DNA of 64,000 nt from Anaerolineae bacterium. Lineage in GTDB: Bacteria > Chloroflexota > Anaerolineae > Aggregatilineales > JAFGMM01. A program made the translations under genes and the position numbers. Of the stretch, positions 7,193 through 18,198 are shown one piece after another. The notes below the pieces were generated by a model that was given only the letters and a program-made list of their open reading frames with translations, was not told where the DNA came from and did not search any database. Within the stretch, counting starts at the first letter, position 1. Every line of letters starts with the position of its first letter. The stretch covers positions 583,777 through 647,776 of the forward strand of contig JAOSJO010000024.1 in NCBI GenBank assembly GCA_027494055.1, read 5' to 3'.

Positions 7193-9757
7193 CTATGCCC
7201 GCACACGCTCCGGAGCCAGGAGCTTGGCCTCGATTTCGCTGCGGCTTTCCGGGACAATGCGGATAAGCTCCTCCGCGACCCGTTCCTGCAACGCCTGCAA
7301 CCCCTCCGGCGTCTTGGCCTCGGCGCGGATCGACAGCCGGGCCTGTGTGTTCGAGGCGCGCACCAGGAACCACGCCCCGTCGCGCATCGTCACACGCACG
7401 CCGTCCACGTCGATCACCTTGTCGATGTCATCCGCGCACGGGCCGCTCAAGAAGCACTGCTTGACCTCCTCAACCGCGTCGAACTTGCGGTGGTCGGAGC
7501 AGTGTATCCGAATCTCTGGCGAGCTGTAGTACTTGGGCAGCGAGTCCACCAGCGCAGAGAGCGGCTCGTCGTGCGCAGCGAGGTACTCGATCAGCTTGCA
7601 CGCCCCGTAGATCGGGTCGTCATACGTCACCGGCGGGTCGTCGAAGAAGACGTGCCCGCTTAGTTCCCCGCCCAGCACGGCGCGTTCCTCGCGCATCCGC
7701 TGGAGGATGAAGGCATTCCCACACCGCACCATGATCGGCACGCCGCCGTGCGCGATGATGTCGTCCACCAGCGCCTGCGAGCACCGGACCTCGAACACGA
7801 TCTTCGCCGGGCCGTGCTCCAGGATTTGGCGCGCGAACAGCGAAAGGTACTGGTCCGGCCATATCATCGCGCCGGTCTCATCGACCAGGCCCAACCGGTC
7901 GCCGTCGCCGTCGAACGCAACGCCGAGGTCCGCGCCGCTCTCCACGACCTTGCGCTTCAGGTCCCCGATGTTCTCCTCCTCCAGCGGGTCGGGCGCGTGG
8001 TTGGGGAAGTTTCCATCCGGCTCGCAGAACAGCGGGATCACCTCGCAGCCAATCGCTCCAACGCCTGCACGGCCAGGGGGCCGGCAGCCCCATTGCCGCC
8101 ATCGATGACGACCTTCAGCCGGCGGTTGGGCTTGGCCTTCGCGAGAATGCAATTAAGGTACGCCGCTTCCACGTCGGTGTGTTCGTGCGTGCCCTCGCCC
8201 GAAATGAACTGCCCGGCGGCGACGATGCGCTCGATGTGCTGCAACTCCGCGCCGGAGATCGGGTTCACGCCAAGCTGCAACTTCACGCCGTTGAACTCCG
8301 GCGGGTTATGGCTGGCCGTAATCATTGCCGCCCCGTCCGTGAACTCGCGGGCGGCGGCGAATTGCAGCAGCGGAGTGGGCGCCATCCCAATGTCGATCAC
8401 GTGGCAGCCGGTCGCCAGCAAGCCTCGGAGGAACTTGTCGTGGAACGCCTGCGAAGAGAGGCGCACGTCGTATCCAAGCACGACCCGGTTGCGGCCTGTG
8501 CGGCGCTGTACAAAGGTGCCGAACGCGCGCCCCATCACATACATGGTGCGCTCGGTCAGTTCCTCGTGGGCGACGCCGCGCACGTCGTATTCGCGGAACA
8601 CCGCCCGGCTGACCGACAGCCGCGCCTGGAGCGCCACATCCTGGATGAGTTCGGTGATCGCGGCGGCAAGCGCGCCGGGCCGGTGGCGCACCACGACCTT
8701 CTCCCCTTCGCCGTGCGTCACAATCGTCTGCTCGGTAATGAGGTCGTCGCGCACCACCAGGATCGCGCCGTGCACCAACTGGATCTCGCCCGTCGTGCCG
8801 TCAAACAGCTTCAGGTAGGACGAATCGTCGGGCCGGCTGAGCTGGCTCACAATCTGAGACTCCGACTGCTCGTAGCGCCCAAGCACGTCCGGCGACACGT
8901 TCACCGGGCGGCCCACCAGCACGTAGTCCAGGCGAATGCCGCAGTTGTCCTGAATCGCGCGCACGTGGTCGGCGACCGTGAAGCCCGTCGTCTGGTTCGG
9001 CTGGGTCATGATGTTACACACGAAGATTTTGCGCGCTTCCGTGGTGCGCAGCGCGTCATTGATCTCCTTCACCAGCAGCGTGGGGATCAGGTTCGTGAAC
9101 AGCGACCCCGGCCCGATCACGACCGCGTCGGCCTCGCGAAGCAGCGGCTCCAGCTCCGGCGCGCCCAGGTGGTCATGGTCGGCCAGTTGGTCAGTGGGCG
9201 CGATACGCGTCTCCAGCCGCACCGTCTTGATGCGGCTGCCCGACCGGTTGGTCGCAATCGCGGTCTCGCCGACCAGCTGCTCGCCGTTCTCCCAGTTCGG
9301 CCACAACCTCGACCGAGTACAGCGTCGGGAACACGATCTGGTCAGGCGATACGGAAAGCTCGCGCCGCAGTCGCGCGAACGACACGCCGCCGCCGACGGG
9401 CGGCACAATGCCGACCACGTCCCAGGGCATCTCTTGCGCGATGCGCAGCAACATCACCAGCCCTTCGGTCCCGGCGAAGATCACGACCTTGGGCCGCTTG
9501 CGCTCCTGCGCCCGGCCCGGCAGCACGCTGCGCACGAGCGGCAGGCCGACCTCGCGCACGCTCTCCCGGCGCAGCGCCACAATCCCGCTGCCGAGGAGCA
9601 GCACGCCCGCGCCAATAAACAGCACGGCCTGCACCGTCGGCGCGAGAAACCGCGAAGTGAGCAGGTTGCCAACCCCAACCAGCAAACAGATTGCCCCAAC
9701 AAGGATGGATAAGAGCCATATTGCCACAGCCAAGGCGTTTGCCTGCTTCTTCTGCAT
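7193..9757 (-). CDS. Membrane-anchored YvcK/CofD-like protein fused to phosphomannomutase/phosphoglucomutase (two frameshifts)
   Basis: The start is the ATG at 9757 with AGGAG 6 bases upstream. Order of parts in about 854 residues: two membrane helices (residues about 10-60); a YvcK/CofD-type domain (KVVIFAGTEGLVMLLR, GVSFARLRRE, then GPGSLFTNLIPTLLV and NIMTQPNQT); and a complete alpha-D-phosphohexomutase with the phosphoserine loop TASHNPP, metal loop DGDGDRLG, sugar loop GGELSGH and phosphate loop RASNTQ. Shifts occur near 9289-9293 (one extra G on the coding strand) and 8048-8050 (one G missing). Compared with YvcK proteins, the central DIRN...GHSFGNL segment is absent. The mutase interconverts hexose 1- and 6-phosphates; YvcK proteins influence envelope synthesis. 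No stop separates the domains, but an indel could hide one. Confidence 0.78.
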
Positions 9758-9876
9758 CTGCTTCTCCTGAAAAGCAATAGCGCCTTCCGTTGTGCGCCGC
9801 ATGATATCCGCCGCATTATAGCAAAGCGCCGGACGGTGCGCACTAGCGCGCGGTGTTTCAAGACTCAGTTCAAGGC

Positions 9877-10527
9877 TCAGGCTGTCTCCTGTTCCTTGTG
9901 GGGAACAACATAGATCAACCACATCGACAGAAGGGAGAAGAACCCCTTGACGAGGATATTTGTCAGGAACATGGCGGCGAGCGCATCCGTCGAGAGCACG
10001 CCCGCAAAGGCAATGGTGACAAACAGCAAGCTGTCGAGTGGAATGCTTATCGCGTTGGAGGCGAGGACGCGCGTCCACTGCGGGAGCGCCCGCGTGCGCC
10101 GCTCCATCCAGACGCGGTACACTTCCGTGTCGGTCAGCTCGGACAGCACCTCGGCGATGATGCTGGCGACCACGATGCGCGGCACCAACCCAAACACGAA
10201 TGCCCATGCCGTCTGCCCGCCGGCATCTGCCCAGCTTGTCTCTGGCTCGAGCCACACCACAAGCTGAAAGTACAGCGCCATCACCACGTTCGTCACGCCC
10301 GCCAGCAGGATCGACGTGCGCGCCGCCTGGATTCCCAGCCGCTTGTGGATCAGGTCGCGCCACGTGAACGTGAGCGAGTAGATAAAGCCCGCGTCCATGA
10401 CCAGCGGGCCGATGACGATGACCTTCGTCGCGGCGATGTCAGACATCATCTGGAGCGCGATGTAGCCGCCGATGAGCACGATGGCGCTCCGGGAGATCAC
10501 GGCTCCGGATTTTGAGTTGAGTTCCAC
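9877..10527 (-). CDS. Queuosine precursor transporter (VUT/YhhQ family)
   Basis: The protein has about six membrane helices and the family's landmarks: an early IALQMMSDIAATKVIVIGPL segment, TFTWRDLIHKRLG, and WTRVLASNAISIPLDSLLFV with the buried Asp. YhhQ/QueT proteins import preQ0 or preQ1 for queuosine synthesis. The GTG at 10527 has a GAGG about 7 bases upstream; a TTG at 10575 would add 16 residues. A transglycosylase homologue at 4502-5517 could use the product. It lies 119 bases upstream of the yvcK-type start on the same strand. Confidence 0.8.
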   Translation of the reverse strand: MELNSKSGAVISRSAIVLIGGYIALQMMSDIAATKVIVIGPLVMDAGFIYSLTFTWRDLIHKRLGIQAARTSILLAGVTNVVMALYFQLVVWLEPETSWADAGGQTAWAFVFGLVPRIVVASIIAEVLSELTDTEVYRVWMERRTRALPQWTRVLASNAISIPLDSLLFVTIAFAGVLSTDALAAMFLTNILVKGFFSLLSMWLIYVVPHKEQETA

Positions 10528-10611
10528 GCGCAACCTCGCAACAAAACGCCGCCCGTGAGGCGCTCCGGTGGGCAACCCTCATTGGACTGCCACAGGCGCG
10601 AGCGGCGGCGG

Positions 10612-12725
10612 CTAGCTTCCTGATCTGGGCGTTGGTGTGGGTTCTGGCCCGCCGGGCGACGCCGTGGGCAGGCTGCTCACTTCCCTGAGCCGGTCCTCGA
10701 CATCAACCAGGAATGGATAGTCGTAACGTTGCCCCAGGTCACCACCCACTCGTAATCCGCCGCGGCCAGCGCTCGGCTGTCCCGCCAGTTCATAGATAAG
10801 CCCTCGGTAGAAGTGGCGCGAGCCGTTCTCTTCCAGCGAAAGCGCCCGGTCAATGGCCTGCAACGCCGGCGCGATGTCGCGCGCTTCAGGCGACTGCGCC
10901 CGCGCAAGGTGGTAATCGGCGCGCGCAAGATACTCATACGCCAGCGCCTGCTGTGACGCCGACAGCCCCTGCCCCACGACGCTTTCGAGCGTCGCGCGGG
11001 CCTCCTCATACGCCTCAAGCATCACCAATGTCTGGCCGAGCAGCAGACGCATCTGCGCGTTGTTCGGCTCTGCCGCCAGGACCGCCTCGGCGTCCTCTTG
11101 CGCGGCCTCGAAACGCCCGGTCTGGAACGCCGCGACGGCGCGCGCCCTGCGCGCAGCCAGGCTCTCTTCGATCTCAAGCGCGGCGTCGAAGTCCGCGAAA
11201 GCCTGCGGGTACAGCCCGCGCGAGAGATACAGGTTGCCCCGCGAGAGGTGCGCCTGTAGCTCCTCGCGGTTTCGGGCGTCCGCCGCCAGCGCCTGGTCGT
11301 AGGCCGCAAGCGCCAGGTTCAGGTTCCCCTCGCCATAGCGCGCCTCACCCAGCAGCGTCCAGCCAAGTATGCTCCCCGGATAGTAGAACAGGTAATCGCG
11401 CAGCGCCAGCACCGCCGCGCCGTAGTTCTGATGCGCAATCTCGATGCGCGCCGCCAGCCGGTGCGCCCCCTCCGCCAGAGGATCGATATAAAGGGCGAGC
11501 CGGGCATCGGCCATTGCACTCTCGAAGTTGCCCAGCGCGAGGTTGGCCTCTCCCCGCTTGGTGATGAGTTCGACGTTGTTGTCGAGCCGGGGGCGCGCCA
11601 ACGCCTGGCTGACGAGCGCCAGCGCCTCACCTGGCTGACCGCGCGCCAGCAGGACATCGGCCTGCGTGAGCACAGGCAGCGCCAGGTTGGGGTCCTGCTC
11701 GATGGCGCGCTGGTTGTACGTGGCGCTGCTCTGAAGCTGGCCGAGCTGGTAGTACACGTATCCCAGGCCCGCATTGAGCATCGTGCTATCGTTCCTGACC
11801 TCAAGCCCGCGCAGCAACACGTCACGCGCCTGCGAGTAGTTTCCCCGCAGCGCCTGGGCCATCCCCTCATAGAAGAACGTATCGAGCAACTGGAGGTCCT
11901 GCCCCTGCGAGTTTGCGCGGGCGCGCCGGGCAAGCTCGATCGCGCCGTCGTAGTCCTTCTTTGCGAACGCCTCTGCGGCGTCCTCCGCCTCGGCGACATT
12001 GGGATGCGGGGTTGCGTAGTAGACCGGCGTCGGCGTGAGGTAACGCAGGCGCTGGAAGGCGTCAACGCCGTTTGGAATGTCCGCGCCGTAGGTCGCGCTC
12101 GGCGTGGGGCTGATGCGCGGCGTCGGCGACGGCGTGTCTGGGATGCCCGCCGTCGGCGTGGGCGTCAGCGTCAGCGGCCTGGGTGTCACGGTGACGGTGG
12201 GCGCCATCAACACCTGAATCTGCGGGACGAACAGCGCGGCGAGCACGACGACGGCAATACCGATGATCGCCACCGCTGCGGCGGCCACGCCCATCGTCAG
12301 GTAGATGCTGCTCCGCTCGCCGGCGCGCCCCTGGTTTTCGACGCCCACGTGAACCCCAGCTCTGGCTCTGGCGGCGCTTCGTAGGCGTGCAGGATGGCGT
12401 CAAGCGCGGGCTGGGCCGCCTTCAGCGACTGCTCGCTGGCATACGGCACGCCGCTGGTATCTTCCTGTGGCTTCTCCACCGGGACGCCAAGCGCGCGCAG
12501 CCCCTTGATCGCCATCTCGTTGTTTGGGTTGATGCCGAGCAACTGGCGGAGGCAGAAGATACGCTCCTGCGTATCGCGCGCGACGCTGCTCAGCCACAGC
12601 CAGGCCGTCTCGTTCTGGGTGTCGAGCCGCACCGCCTGCTGCAAGAGCTGGCGGGCTTCCTCATCGCGCTTGGCCTGCGCCGCGACGATGCCACGTTTCA
12701 GGAGTTCCTGTGCTTGATCGGCCAT
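10612..12725 (-). CDS. Membrane-anchored TPR protein (frameshifts at about 12340 and 10730-10790)
   Basis: Residues 1-75 form a TPR-like pair (ELLKRGIVAAQAKRDEEARQ, then NETAWLWLSSV and GINPNN). A membrane helix follows (YLTMGVAAAAVAIIGIAVVV), then a Thr/Pro linker and at least eight TPR repeats, probably outside the cell. The cytoplasmic and membrane parts are in different frames here; a one-base shift near 12340 joins them, giving about 704 residues. Two compensating shifts near 10790 and 10733 scramble a short stretch that otherwise reads SRALAAADYEWVVTW. Two smaller relatives lie at 27114-28498 and 28576-29695. The role is unknown; TPR arrays serve as protein scaffolds. Confidence 0.75.
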
Positions 12726-12936
12726 ATCGGTTTGGCACTACCCTACAGGCGCGCGCGTCCGTTAGCGGTCTGGGCCAATTTTACACAAGATCAGACAAGA
12801 AGAGAAATGCAACACGCGAGGTGTGGGGCGGCGTGAGTTGTTCCTTCTAATTGTGTTGTGGTGCGTTAGGGTGTAATGACTACACGAAACGACGATGCTG
12901 GTCAACAAGCGCGCCGACACAACAGACTCAGAAGGC
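12726..12936. other. Spacer between the TPR gene and the chemosensory operon
   Basis: No gene is supported in these 211 bases. They should hold the promoter of the TPR gene and the 3' end of the chemosensory transcript. No clear hairpin terminator was found. Confidence 0.35.
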
Positions 12937-13863
12937 TTATTCGAGTGGCCGGGGCGTGACCGGCATCTTGAGCGTCCCGGTGCCGGTCGTCTCGCGGAGA
13001 ATCTGGGCGATGTTCTCGGCGGTCCGCTTGCTATACAGCCACACCATGCCCGCCTTGACATCCGTCGGACAGATCACCGCCAGCGAGAGCAGGAAAGGCT
13101 CGCGCACCTCGATGATGTAGACGCCGCTCTGATCGCCCTCCAGATACGTGGAGTGGAATTTGTCCTCGTGCAGGATACTCGCGAGCGTGCTCGTCGCCTG
13201 CGGGTCAATCGCGAGCGCGTGCGTGAGCAGGACAAGGTCATACTTGTCCAGCGTGCCGGCCGCGCCGACCATGTTCCCATCGGCGTCGATCAACCCCACG
13301 AAGTGCGCGCGGATGTGCCCCAGCAGGCGCGCCAGCTCCTGGTTGACCGCTTTGAAGGCGTCGCGCTTCAGGACGAGCGCCGCGCCGCGCGTCGCGCGGT
13401 TGAGCCGGCGCTCCCGGTCGCGCACCGACTTGGCCCGCGCCTTAGGTTCTTCGGGCGGCGGCTTGACCACCGCATGTTGCAGGTCGATCTGCCGCTCGAT
13501 CTGCATCACGAGGAACTCCAGGCTGAGCGGGCGGTACAGGTAATCGCACGCGCCCAACCGGATGGAGGCGACCGCCGACTTAGCCGACAGGTCGTCATCG
13601 ATGAGCATCACCGGCGTCTCCGGACGCAACCCCCGCACCACAGCCAGCAGGTCCATCCCGCTGAGGTCGGGCAGTTCGGTCTCGGTCACCACAAGGGAAA
13701 ACGACCCCAGCAGGATTTCACTGAGCGCTTCTTCAAACGACCGCACCTGCACGGTCAGGTAGCCGCTCGTCACGTCGAGGGCTTCCGCCAGGGCGGCCCG
13801 AAGCTCCTCGTCTTGCCCGACAAGGAGGATTCTGTCCTTGCGTTCACCGGTAATCTCAGGCAT
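12937..13863 (-). CDS. Degenerate receiver domain fused to a Roadblock/LC7-like domain
   Basis: Residues about 8-130 fold as a CheY-type receiver, but the active site is altered. The acidic pair reads LLVGQDEE instead of VDDE, the phospho-Asp position reads VVTETELPD (Glu in place of Asp), and the conserved Lys is Arg in DYLYRPL. It therefore should not be phosphorylated normally. Residues about 165-300 (LARLLGHIRAHFVGLIDADG, YIIEVREPFLLSLAVI) resemble Roadblock/LC7 (MglB-like) domains, which regulate small Ras-like GTPases. It is the last gene of the chemosensory operon, 33 bases after the RsbT-like gene. An output or polarity-adaptor role is inferred. Confidence 0.75.
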   Translation of the reverse strand: MPEITGERKDRILLVGQDEELRAALAEALDVTSGYLTVQVRSFEEALSEILLGSFSLVVTETELPDLSGMDLLAVVRGLRPETPVMLIDDDLSAKSAVASIRLGACDYLYRPLSLEFLVMQIERQIDLQHAVVKPPPEEPKARAKSVRDRERRLNRATRGAALVLKRDAFKAVNQELARLLGHIRAHFVGLIDADGNMVGAAGTLDKYDLVLLTHALAIDPQATSTLASILHEDKFHSTYLEGDQSGVYIIEVREPFLLSLAVICPTDVKAGMVWLYSKRTAENIAQILRETTGTGTLKMPVTPRPLE

Positions 13864-13896
13864 GGCCTCACGCTCAGGTGCTGTGTCCGCGCTGGC

Positions 13897-14295
13897 TTAC
13901 TCCTTCACCTGACGAGGCGGCAGCAGCCAGAACACCAGGCTCACCGTAGGCGGGTTCTGATCGACAACCTCCACCTCGTCAACCATTTTACTCAACTTGC
14001 CGTGCATTTCCTCAACCGCATGAGACGACATTGCGTGCAGCCATCCCGCCTCGCACGAGATCTGCAGCCCGATCTTAGACCCGTTGCGCACGCCATTCAT
14101 GTGTATCGTGCCTTCCGCGCCGGCCTTCAGGATGACCTCGGCGAGCGCCGCGACCGCCGCCGCCAGTTGCGCCTTGCAGGATGTGGAAAAACCCAGAAGG
14201 CCCGCAGCGCGCCGCGCCGTGTCGCGCGCAATCATGATGTCCATCGTGTCCTCGATGTCCACAGACAGCACCGGCGGCATGTTCATCCGTGTCAT
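13897..14295 (-). CDS. RsbT/RsbW-like GHKL ATPase-fold protein
   Basis: The ATG at 14295 has GGAGG 5 bases upstream. The 132-residue protein has ARDTARRAAGLLGFSTSCKAQLAAAVAALAEVILKAG, the helix pair of RsbT/RsbW-type kinases, followed by IGLQISCEAGWL where the G1 box would be. The N-box Glu/Asn and the DxGxG motif are degraded, so kinase activity is uncertain. In Chloroflexota and cyanobacteria such proteins accompany two-component arrays. It lies between a CheY-like gene and the REC-Roadblock gene. Confidence 0.6.
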   Translation of the reverse strand: MTRMNMPPVLSVDIEDTMDIMIARDTARRAAGLLGFSTSCKAQLAAAVAALAEVILKAGAEGTIHMNGVRNGSKIGLQISCEAGWLHAMSSHAVEEMHGKLSKMVDEVEVVDQNPPTVSLVFWLLPPRQVKE

Positions 14296-14314
14296 GCAAC
14301 CCTCCAAACGCGGA

Positions 14315-14689
14315 TCATTCCAGCAACCCGAGTTCCTGGAGCGAGGTAATCAGGTGCTCGGTGGCGAAGATATCCTTCGGGATATAGTCGTCTGCGCCGG
14401 CGTTCAGGCCCGTCATTGTCGCCTCGGCGCTGGTTTTCTCAGTCAGCATGATGATGGGAATATTGCGCGTGGCCGGGTGCATCTTCAGGCGGCGGCACAC
14501 CTGGTAGCCGTCCATCGTCGGGAGCTTGACATCGAGCACGACCAGCGCCGGCGGCGCGTTGACGGCCTCCCGAATGCCGTCAGGCCCGTCATAGGCAACG
14601 CGCACCACCAGCCCGACGCTCTCCAGCGTCTCCCTGATCTGGTGCGCCTGGGTCTTGCTGTCTTCCACCAGCAGCACTTCGAGGGCCAT
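14315..14689 (-). CDS. CheY/PilG-like single-domain response regulator
   Basis: Started at the ATG at 14689 (GGGGGA upstream), the protein is a stand-alone receiver of 124 residues. The active site is complete: VEDS acidic pocket, LDVKLPTMDG with the phospho-Asp, LTEKTS switch Thr and YIPKD Lys. It has no output domain, so it acts by binding a partner such as a motor component or the Roadblock protein encoded downstream. CheA and CheB lie directly upstream in the operon. Confidence 0.88.
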   Translation of the reverse strand: MALEVLLVEDSKTQAHQIRETLESVGLVVRVAYDGPDGIREAVNAPPALVVLDVKLPTMDGYQVCRRLKMHPATRNIPIIMLTEKTSAEATMTGLNAGADDYIPKDIFATEHLITSLQELGLLE

Positions 14690-14767
14690 CGTCGGTTCCC
14701 CCTGTTGTTCTTCAGAATACCATGCGCGTCCGAGAAGTACGCGCTCTGTTGGTATTCTCAAACCATT

Positions 14768-15813
14768 TTACAGCAAATTCTGGATCGCCGCCGCCATTCG
14801 ATTCAGCGGCACGACGCGCTCCGCCGCACCGCACTGGATCGCCGCCGCCGGCATCCCGAAAACCACACAACTCGCCTCGTCCTGCGCCAGTGTGTGCGCC
14901 CCGGCCTTGCGGAGCGCCAACAGGCCGCGCGCGCCGTCGTCCCCCATGCCCGTCATGATAACGCCAATTGCCGCTTTGCCGTAGTATTGCGCCACCGACT
15001 CCAGCAGCACAGTCGCCGACGGCTGGTGGCGGTGTTCGCCACGTTCCGCGATCAGGCGCACGCGGCCCTTGCCATTGAGCGCCATATGCGCGCCCCCTGG
15101 CGCAACGTATACCACGCCAGAGCGCAGCGCATCGCCCGCCCGCGCCAGCCGCACGGTGAGGGCGTCTCCTGATCGAGCCAGCGCGCCAGACCCGGCAGGA
15201 AGTCCGTCGCGAGGTGCTGTACGACCAGCACCGGCACGGGGAAATCGCGCGACAACCCCCCAAGCACGCGCGCCAGCGCCGCCGGCCCCCCGCGCTCGCG
15301 CAGATCGCCACCACCTCGACGAGGGGCCGCCGGGGCGGCGTCGGGGCCACGTCCGGCGTCGCAACGGCCACATCGACCGCCATCCGCCGCTGCCTGACCG
15401 CCTCGGCGCGCGCCATCAGCCGCAGGGCCGTCAGCATCTCCTGGCGCTTGCGGTCGAAGTCGGGGTGCTGCGGACCGGGAGGCTTCTCGACCACGGCCAC
15501 CGCGCCGGCCTGCAACGCCTCAAAGGCCATATCGATATCCTGTGTGTTCAGGCTGCCGCTCACGACGACGATGGGCGTCGGGCTGTCGCGCATAATCAGG
15601 CGCGTCGCCTCCAGCCCCCATCTTCGGCATCGTGATATCCATCGAGATCACGTCTGGCTTCAGCGCCCTGGCGAGTTCCAGCGCTTCCTGGCCGTCGCGC
15701 GCGACGCCAACCACACGGAGGCCCTCCGCCTGCGCGATCAGCTCAACGAGAAAACGCTGCGTGACGAGGCTATCTTCGACAATCAACACACCGGCTTCAT
15801 CCGGCTTCGCCAT
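14768..15813 (-). CDS. cheB: Chemotaxis response regulator protein-glutamate methylesterase CheB (three frameshifts)
   Basis: Residues 1-120 are a receiver (VEDS, phospho-Asp about residue 59 in SMDITMPKM). The C-terminal half is the methylesterase: ICASAGG with the catalytic Ser, VVQHLATDF with the His, YVAPGGAHM, and MTGMGDDGARG with the Asp. Shifts fall in the GGGGG near 15615-15619 (one extra), the long G run near 15285-15292 (one missing) and near 15170 (one missing). With these repaired the gene encodes about 348 residues, normal for CheB. It removes methyl groups from MCP glutamates and deamidates glutamines. It follows cheA by 9 bases. No CheR is seen in the operon. Confidence 0.88.
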
Positions 15814-15822
15814 TGCGCCCGC

Positions 15823-18178
15823 CTAATAGAGTAGTTGACCAATGGTCTCCAGGAGTTCGCCTTGATCGAAATTGCTCTTGATGATATAAGCGTCCGCCCC
15901 GGCCAGGATGCCGCGCTCGCGGTCCGCCGGCGAATCCAGCGACGTGACGAGGATCAGCGGCAGATGCTTGAGGTCCAGATCGGCCTTGAGTGTCTCCGTA
16001 AGCCTGAAGCCGTCCATGCGCGGCATTTCCACGTCAGCGATGATGAGGTCGCAGCGCGTGTGCCGGATGAGGTCGAGCGCCTCCTGCCCGTCGGTCGCCG
16101 TGACAACCTGATAGCCGGCGGCCTCCAGGATGTTCTTCTCAAGGGTGCGCGTCGTGATCGAGTCATCAACCACGAGAATGCGCGCTGCGGGGCGCGCCTG
16201 CCCGGCGGTGTCTTCGGCCTGTGGCGCGCGCTGCCGCGTCGCCGCCTGCGCCGACTTCACCAGGTCGCTTGGATTGAGGATCACCACCACCTGACCGGTC
16301 CCCAGCATGGTCACGCCGGCCACGTTGCGCACCCGGACCATTTCCTTACCCAGGTTCTTGACCACAAGCTCCTGTTCAGACGGCAGGTCGTCCACGAGGA
16401 ACGCGACCAGCTTGTCGCCGGCGCGCAGCACGACCGTCAGGCGCTTCTCGCCCGGCGGCGCAGGCCGCTGAGGCCGTTCGAGCACGTCCGCGAGCGCAAC
16501 CAACGTCACCGGGCGCTGCCCCAATTTGATGACCTGCCGCCCCTTGACGGTGTGAATGTCCTTGTCCGTGACCTCCAGAATGCGCTCGATGGCGGCGACC
16601 GGGATCGCATAGACCTCCTGGCCCACGCGCGCCAACATGCAGTGCATGGTCGTGAGCGAGGCCGGGACCGTAAGCTGAAATACCGTCCCCAGTCCGGGCC
16701 GGTTCTGAACGATCACGCTGCCGCGCAGGCGCTCGATATTCTGGCGCACCACGTCCATGCCGATGCCCCGCCCTGACGTGGTGGTGACGGAGTCCTTTGT
16801 AGAGAGGCCGGGCAAGAAGATCAGCGAAATGGCCTCGTCATCATCGAGCACGTCGGCCTCTTGCTTCGACAGCTTCCCGATGCGCAACGCCGCCCGCTTG
16901 AGGCTCTCCGGGTCAATGCCCCTGCCGTCATCACCGATGGTGATAAGAATCTCGCCGCCGCGCTGTTCCACAATCAGCGTGACATAACCCTCCGGATCCT
17001 TCCCGGCGCGGACCCGCTCGTCAGGCGATTCGATGCCGTGGTCTATCGCGTTGCGGAGCAGGTGCATGATCGGGTCCTTGATCGCCTCCAGCACGCGCTT
17101 ATCCAGCTCCACCTGCTCGCCGATGACGTTGAAGTTCACCTCTTTTTCGAGCTGGCGCGAGAGGTCGCGTACCATGCGCTGGAATCCGCCGAGGATCGTC
17201 TCAAAGGGCAACATGCGCACGCGGCGCACGCCGTCCTGCAGGTCGCTGGCGACCATGCTCATGCGCAGGTGATCCTGGCTCATGTCCTGGTCAAGCGCCA
17301 GGAGATGCGCCGCCGATTCGCGCATGTAACGCTGGGTCACGTGGAGAAAGTCCAGGAGCGGCGCGAAATCGACGTGATAGCGGTCTTGAGGCGCGTCCCC
17401 GTTCGCGCCCGCGCCGTCGCCGGCCGCCTCGTCACGGTCGCCGTCGTCCTCATCCACCGCCGCGCCCAGCGCGCGCGACAGCCGGGCATAGGCCGGGCGC
17501 ACCTTCCGCCACGCCTTCCGCCACTGCGCGTGGCGGTCGCGCATCTGGCGGACGTCTGTCAGGCGCTGCTCCAGGCTGATGCTGGACACCAGCAGTTCGC
17601 TCGCCTGCGCCATCAGCGCGTCGAGCTTCTGAATCGAGACGCGGATCGTCGTCGCCTCGGATGCGCGGTCGGCGGCGGGGGTCAAGGGCCTGGCCGGCGG
17701 CCCAGCAGGCGTCGCAGCAGGCGCGGCGTCGGCCCGGCCCGGCCGGCTCTGGCGCAGGCTCCGCCGCCGGCAACGCGGCGTCAGAGGCCGCGCCGACCGT
17801 CGCCTGCAGGCGCTCAACCACCCTATCGAAGTGCGGCCTAAGCTCGGCCTCGTCGCCGCCGGAAAGCAGCGCCCGGATCACATCGAGGCCGTCGTAGAGC
17901 GCGTCGGCGTTGTCGGCAGAGACCGCCAGCGCGCCGCGCCGCGCCGCGTCGAACAGGTTCTCCATGTTGTGCGCCACCGTCTCGATAAGGCCGAAGTTGA
18001 CCGTGCGCGCCGCGCCCTTGAGGCTGTGCGCCACGCGCGAGACCTCACGCAGCAGCGCGGCGTGCGCCTCGGCGTCGGCGCTCAACTCCAGGTTCAGCAG
18101 CCCCTGGGTGAGGCCGTCAACGTATTCCTCTGCCTCCTCGCGGAACAGCGCGAGCAGTTCCGCGGACGGGTCGCTCAT
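15823..18178 (-). CDS. cheA: Hybrid chemotaxis histidine kinase CheA-REC (one frameshift)
   Basis: The start is the ATG at 18178. An HPt domain (His about residue 51 in VAHSLKGAAR) leads into a Pro/Ala linker, where the frame shifts near 17700-17740, and then the dimerisation helix. The ATPase core carries LLRNAIDHGIES (N box), IGDDGRGID (G1) and SGRGIGMDVV (G2). A CheW-like domain follows (MHCMLARVGQEVYAIPV), then a complete C-terminal receiver (VDDS, ADVEMPRMDG, IIKSN). Total about 785 residues. The REC-tailed form is typical of Pil-Chp/FrzE-type systems that steer type IV pili or gliding. It autophosphorylates on the HPt His and passes phosphate to its own receiver, CheB and the CheY-like proteins. 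Confidence 0.92.
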
Positions 18179-18198
18179 TGCAACCTCTACGGCTCAAC

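Noticed and set aside
12895..14349. A 484-codon plus-strand frame opposite the REC-Roadblock and RsbT-like genes
   Set aside because: It is low in hydrophobic cores, rich in Arg, His and Gln and lies wholly opposite two genes with recognisable domains.
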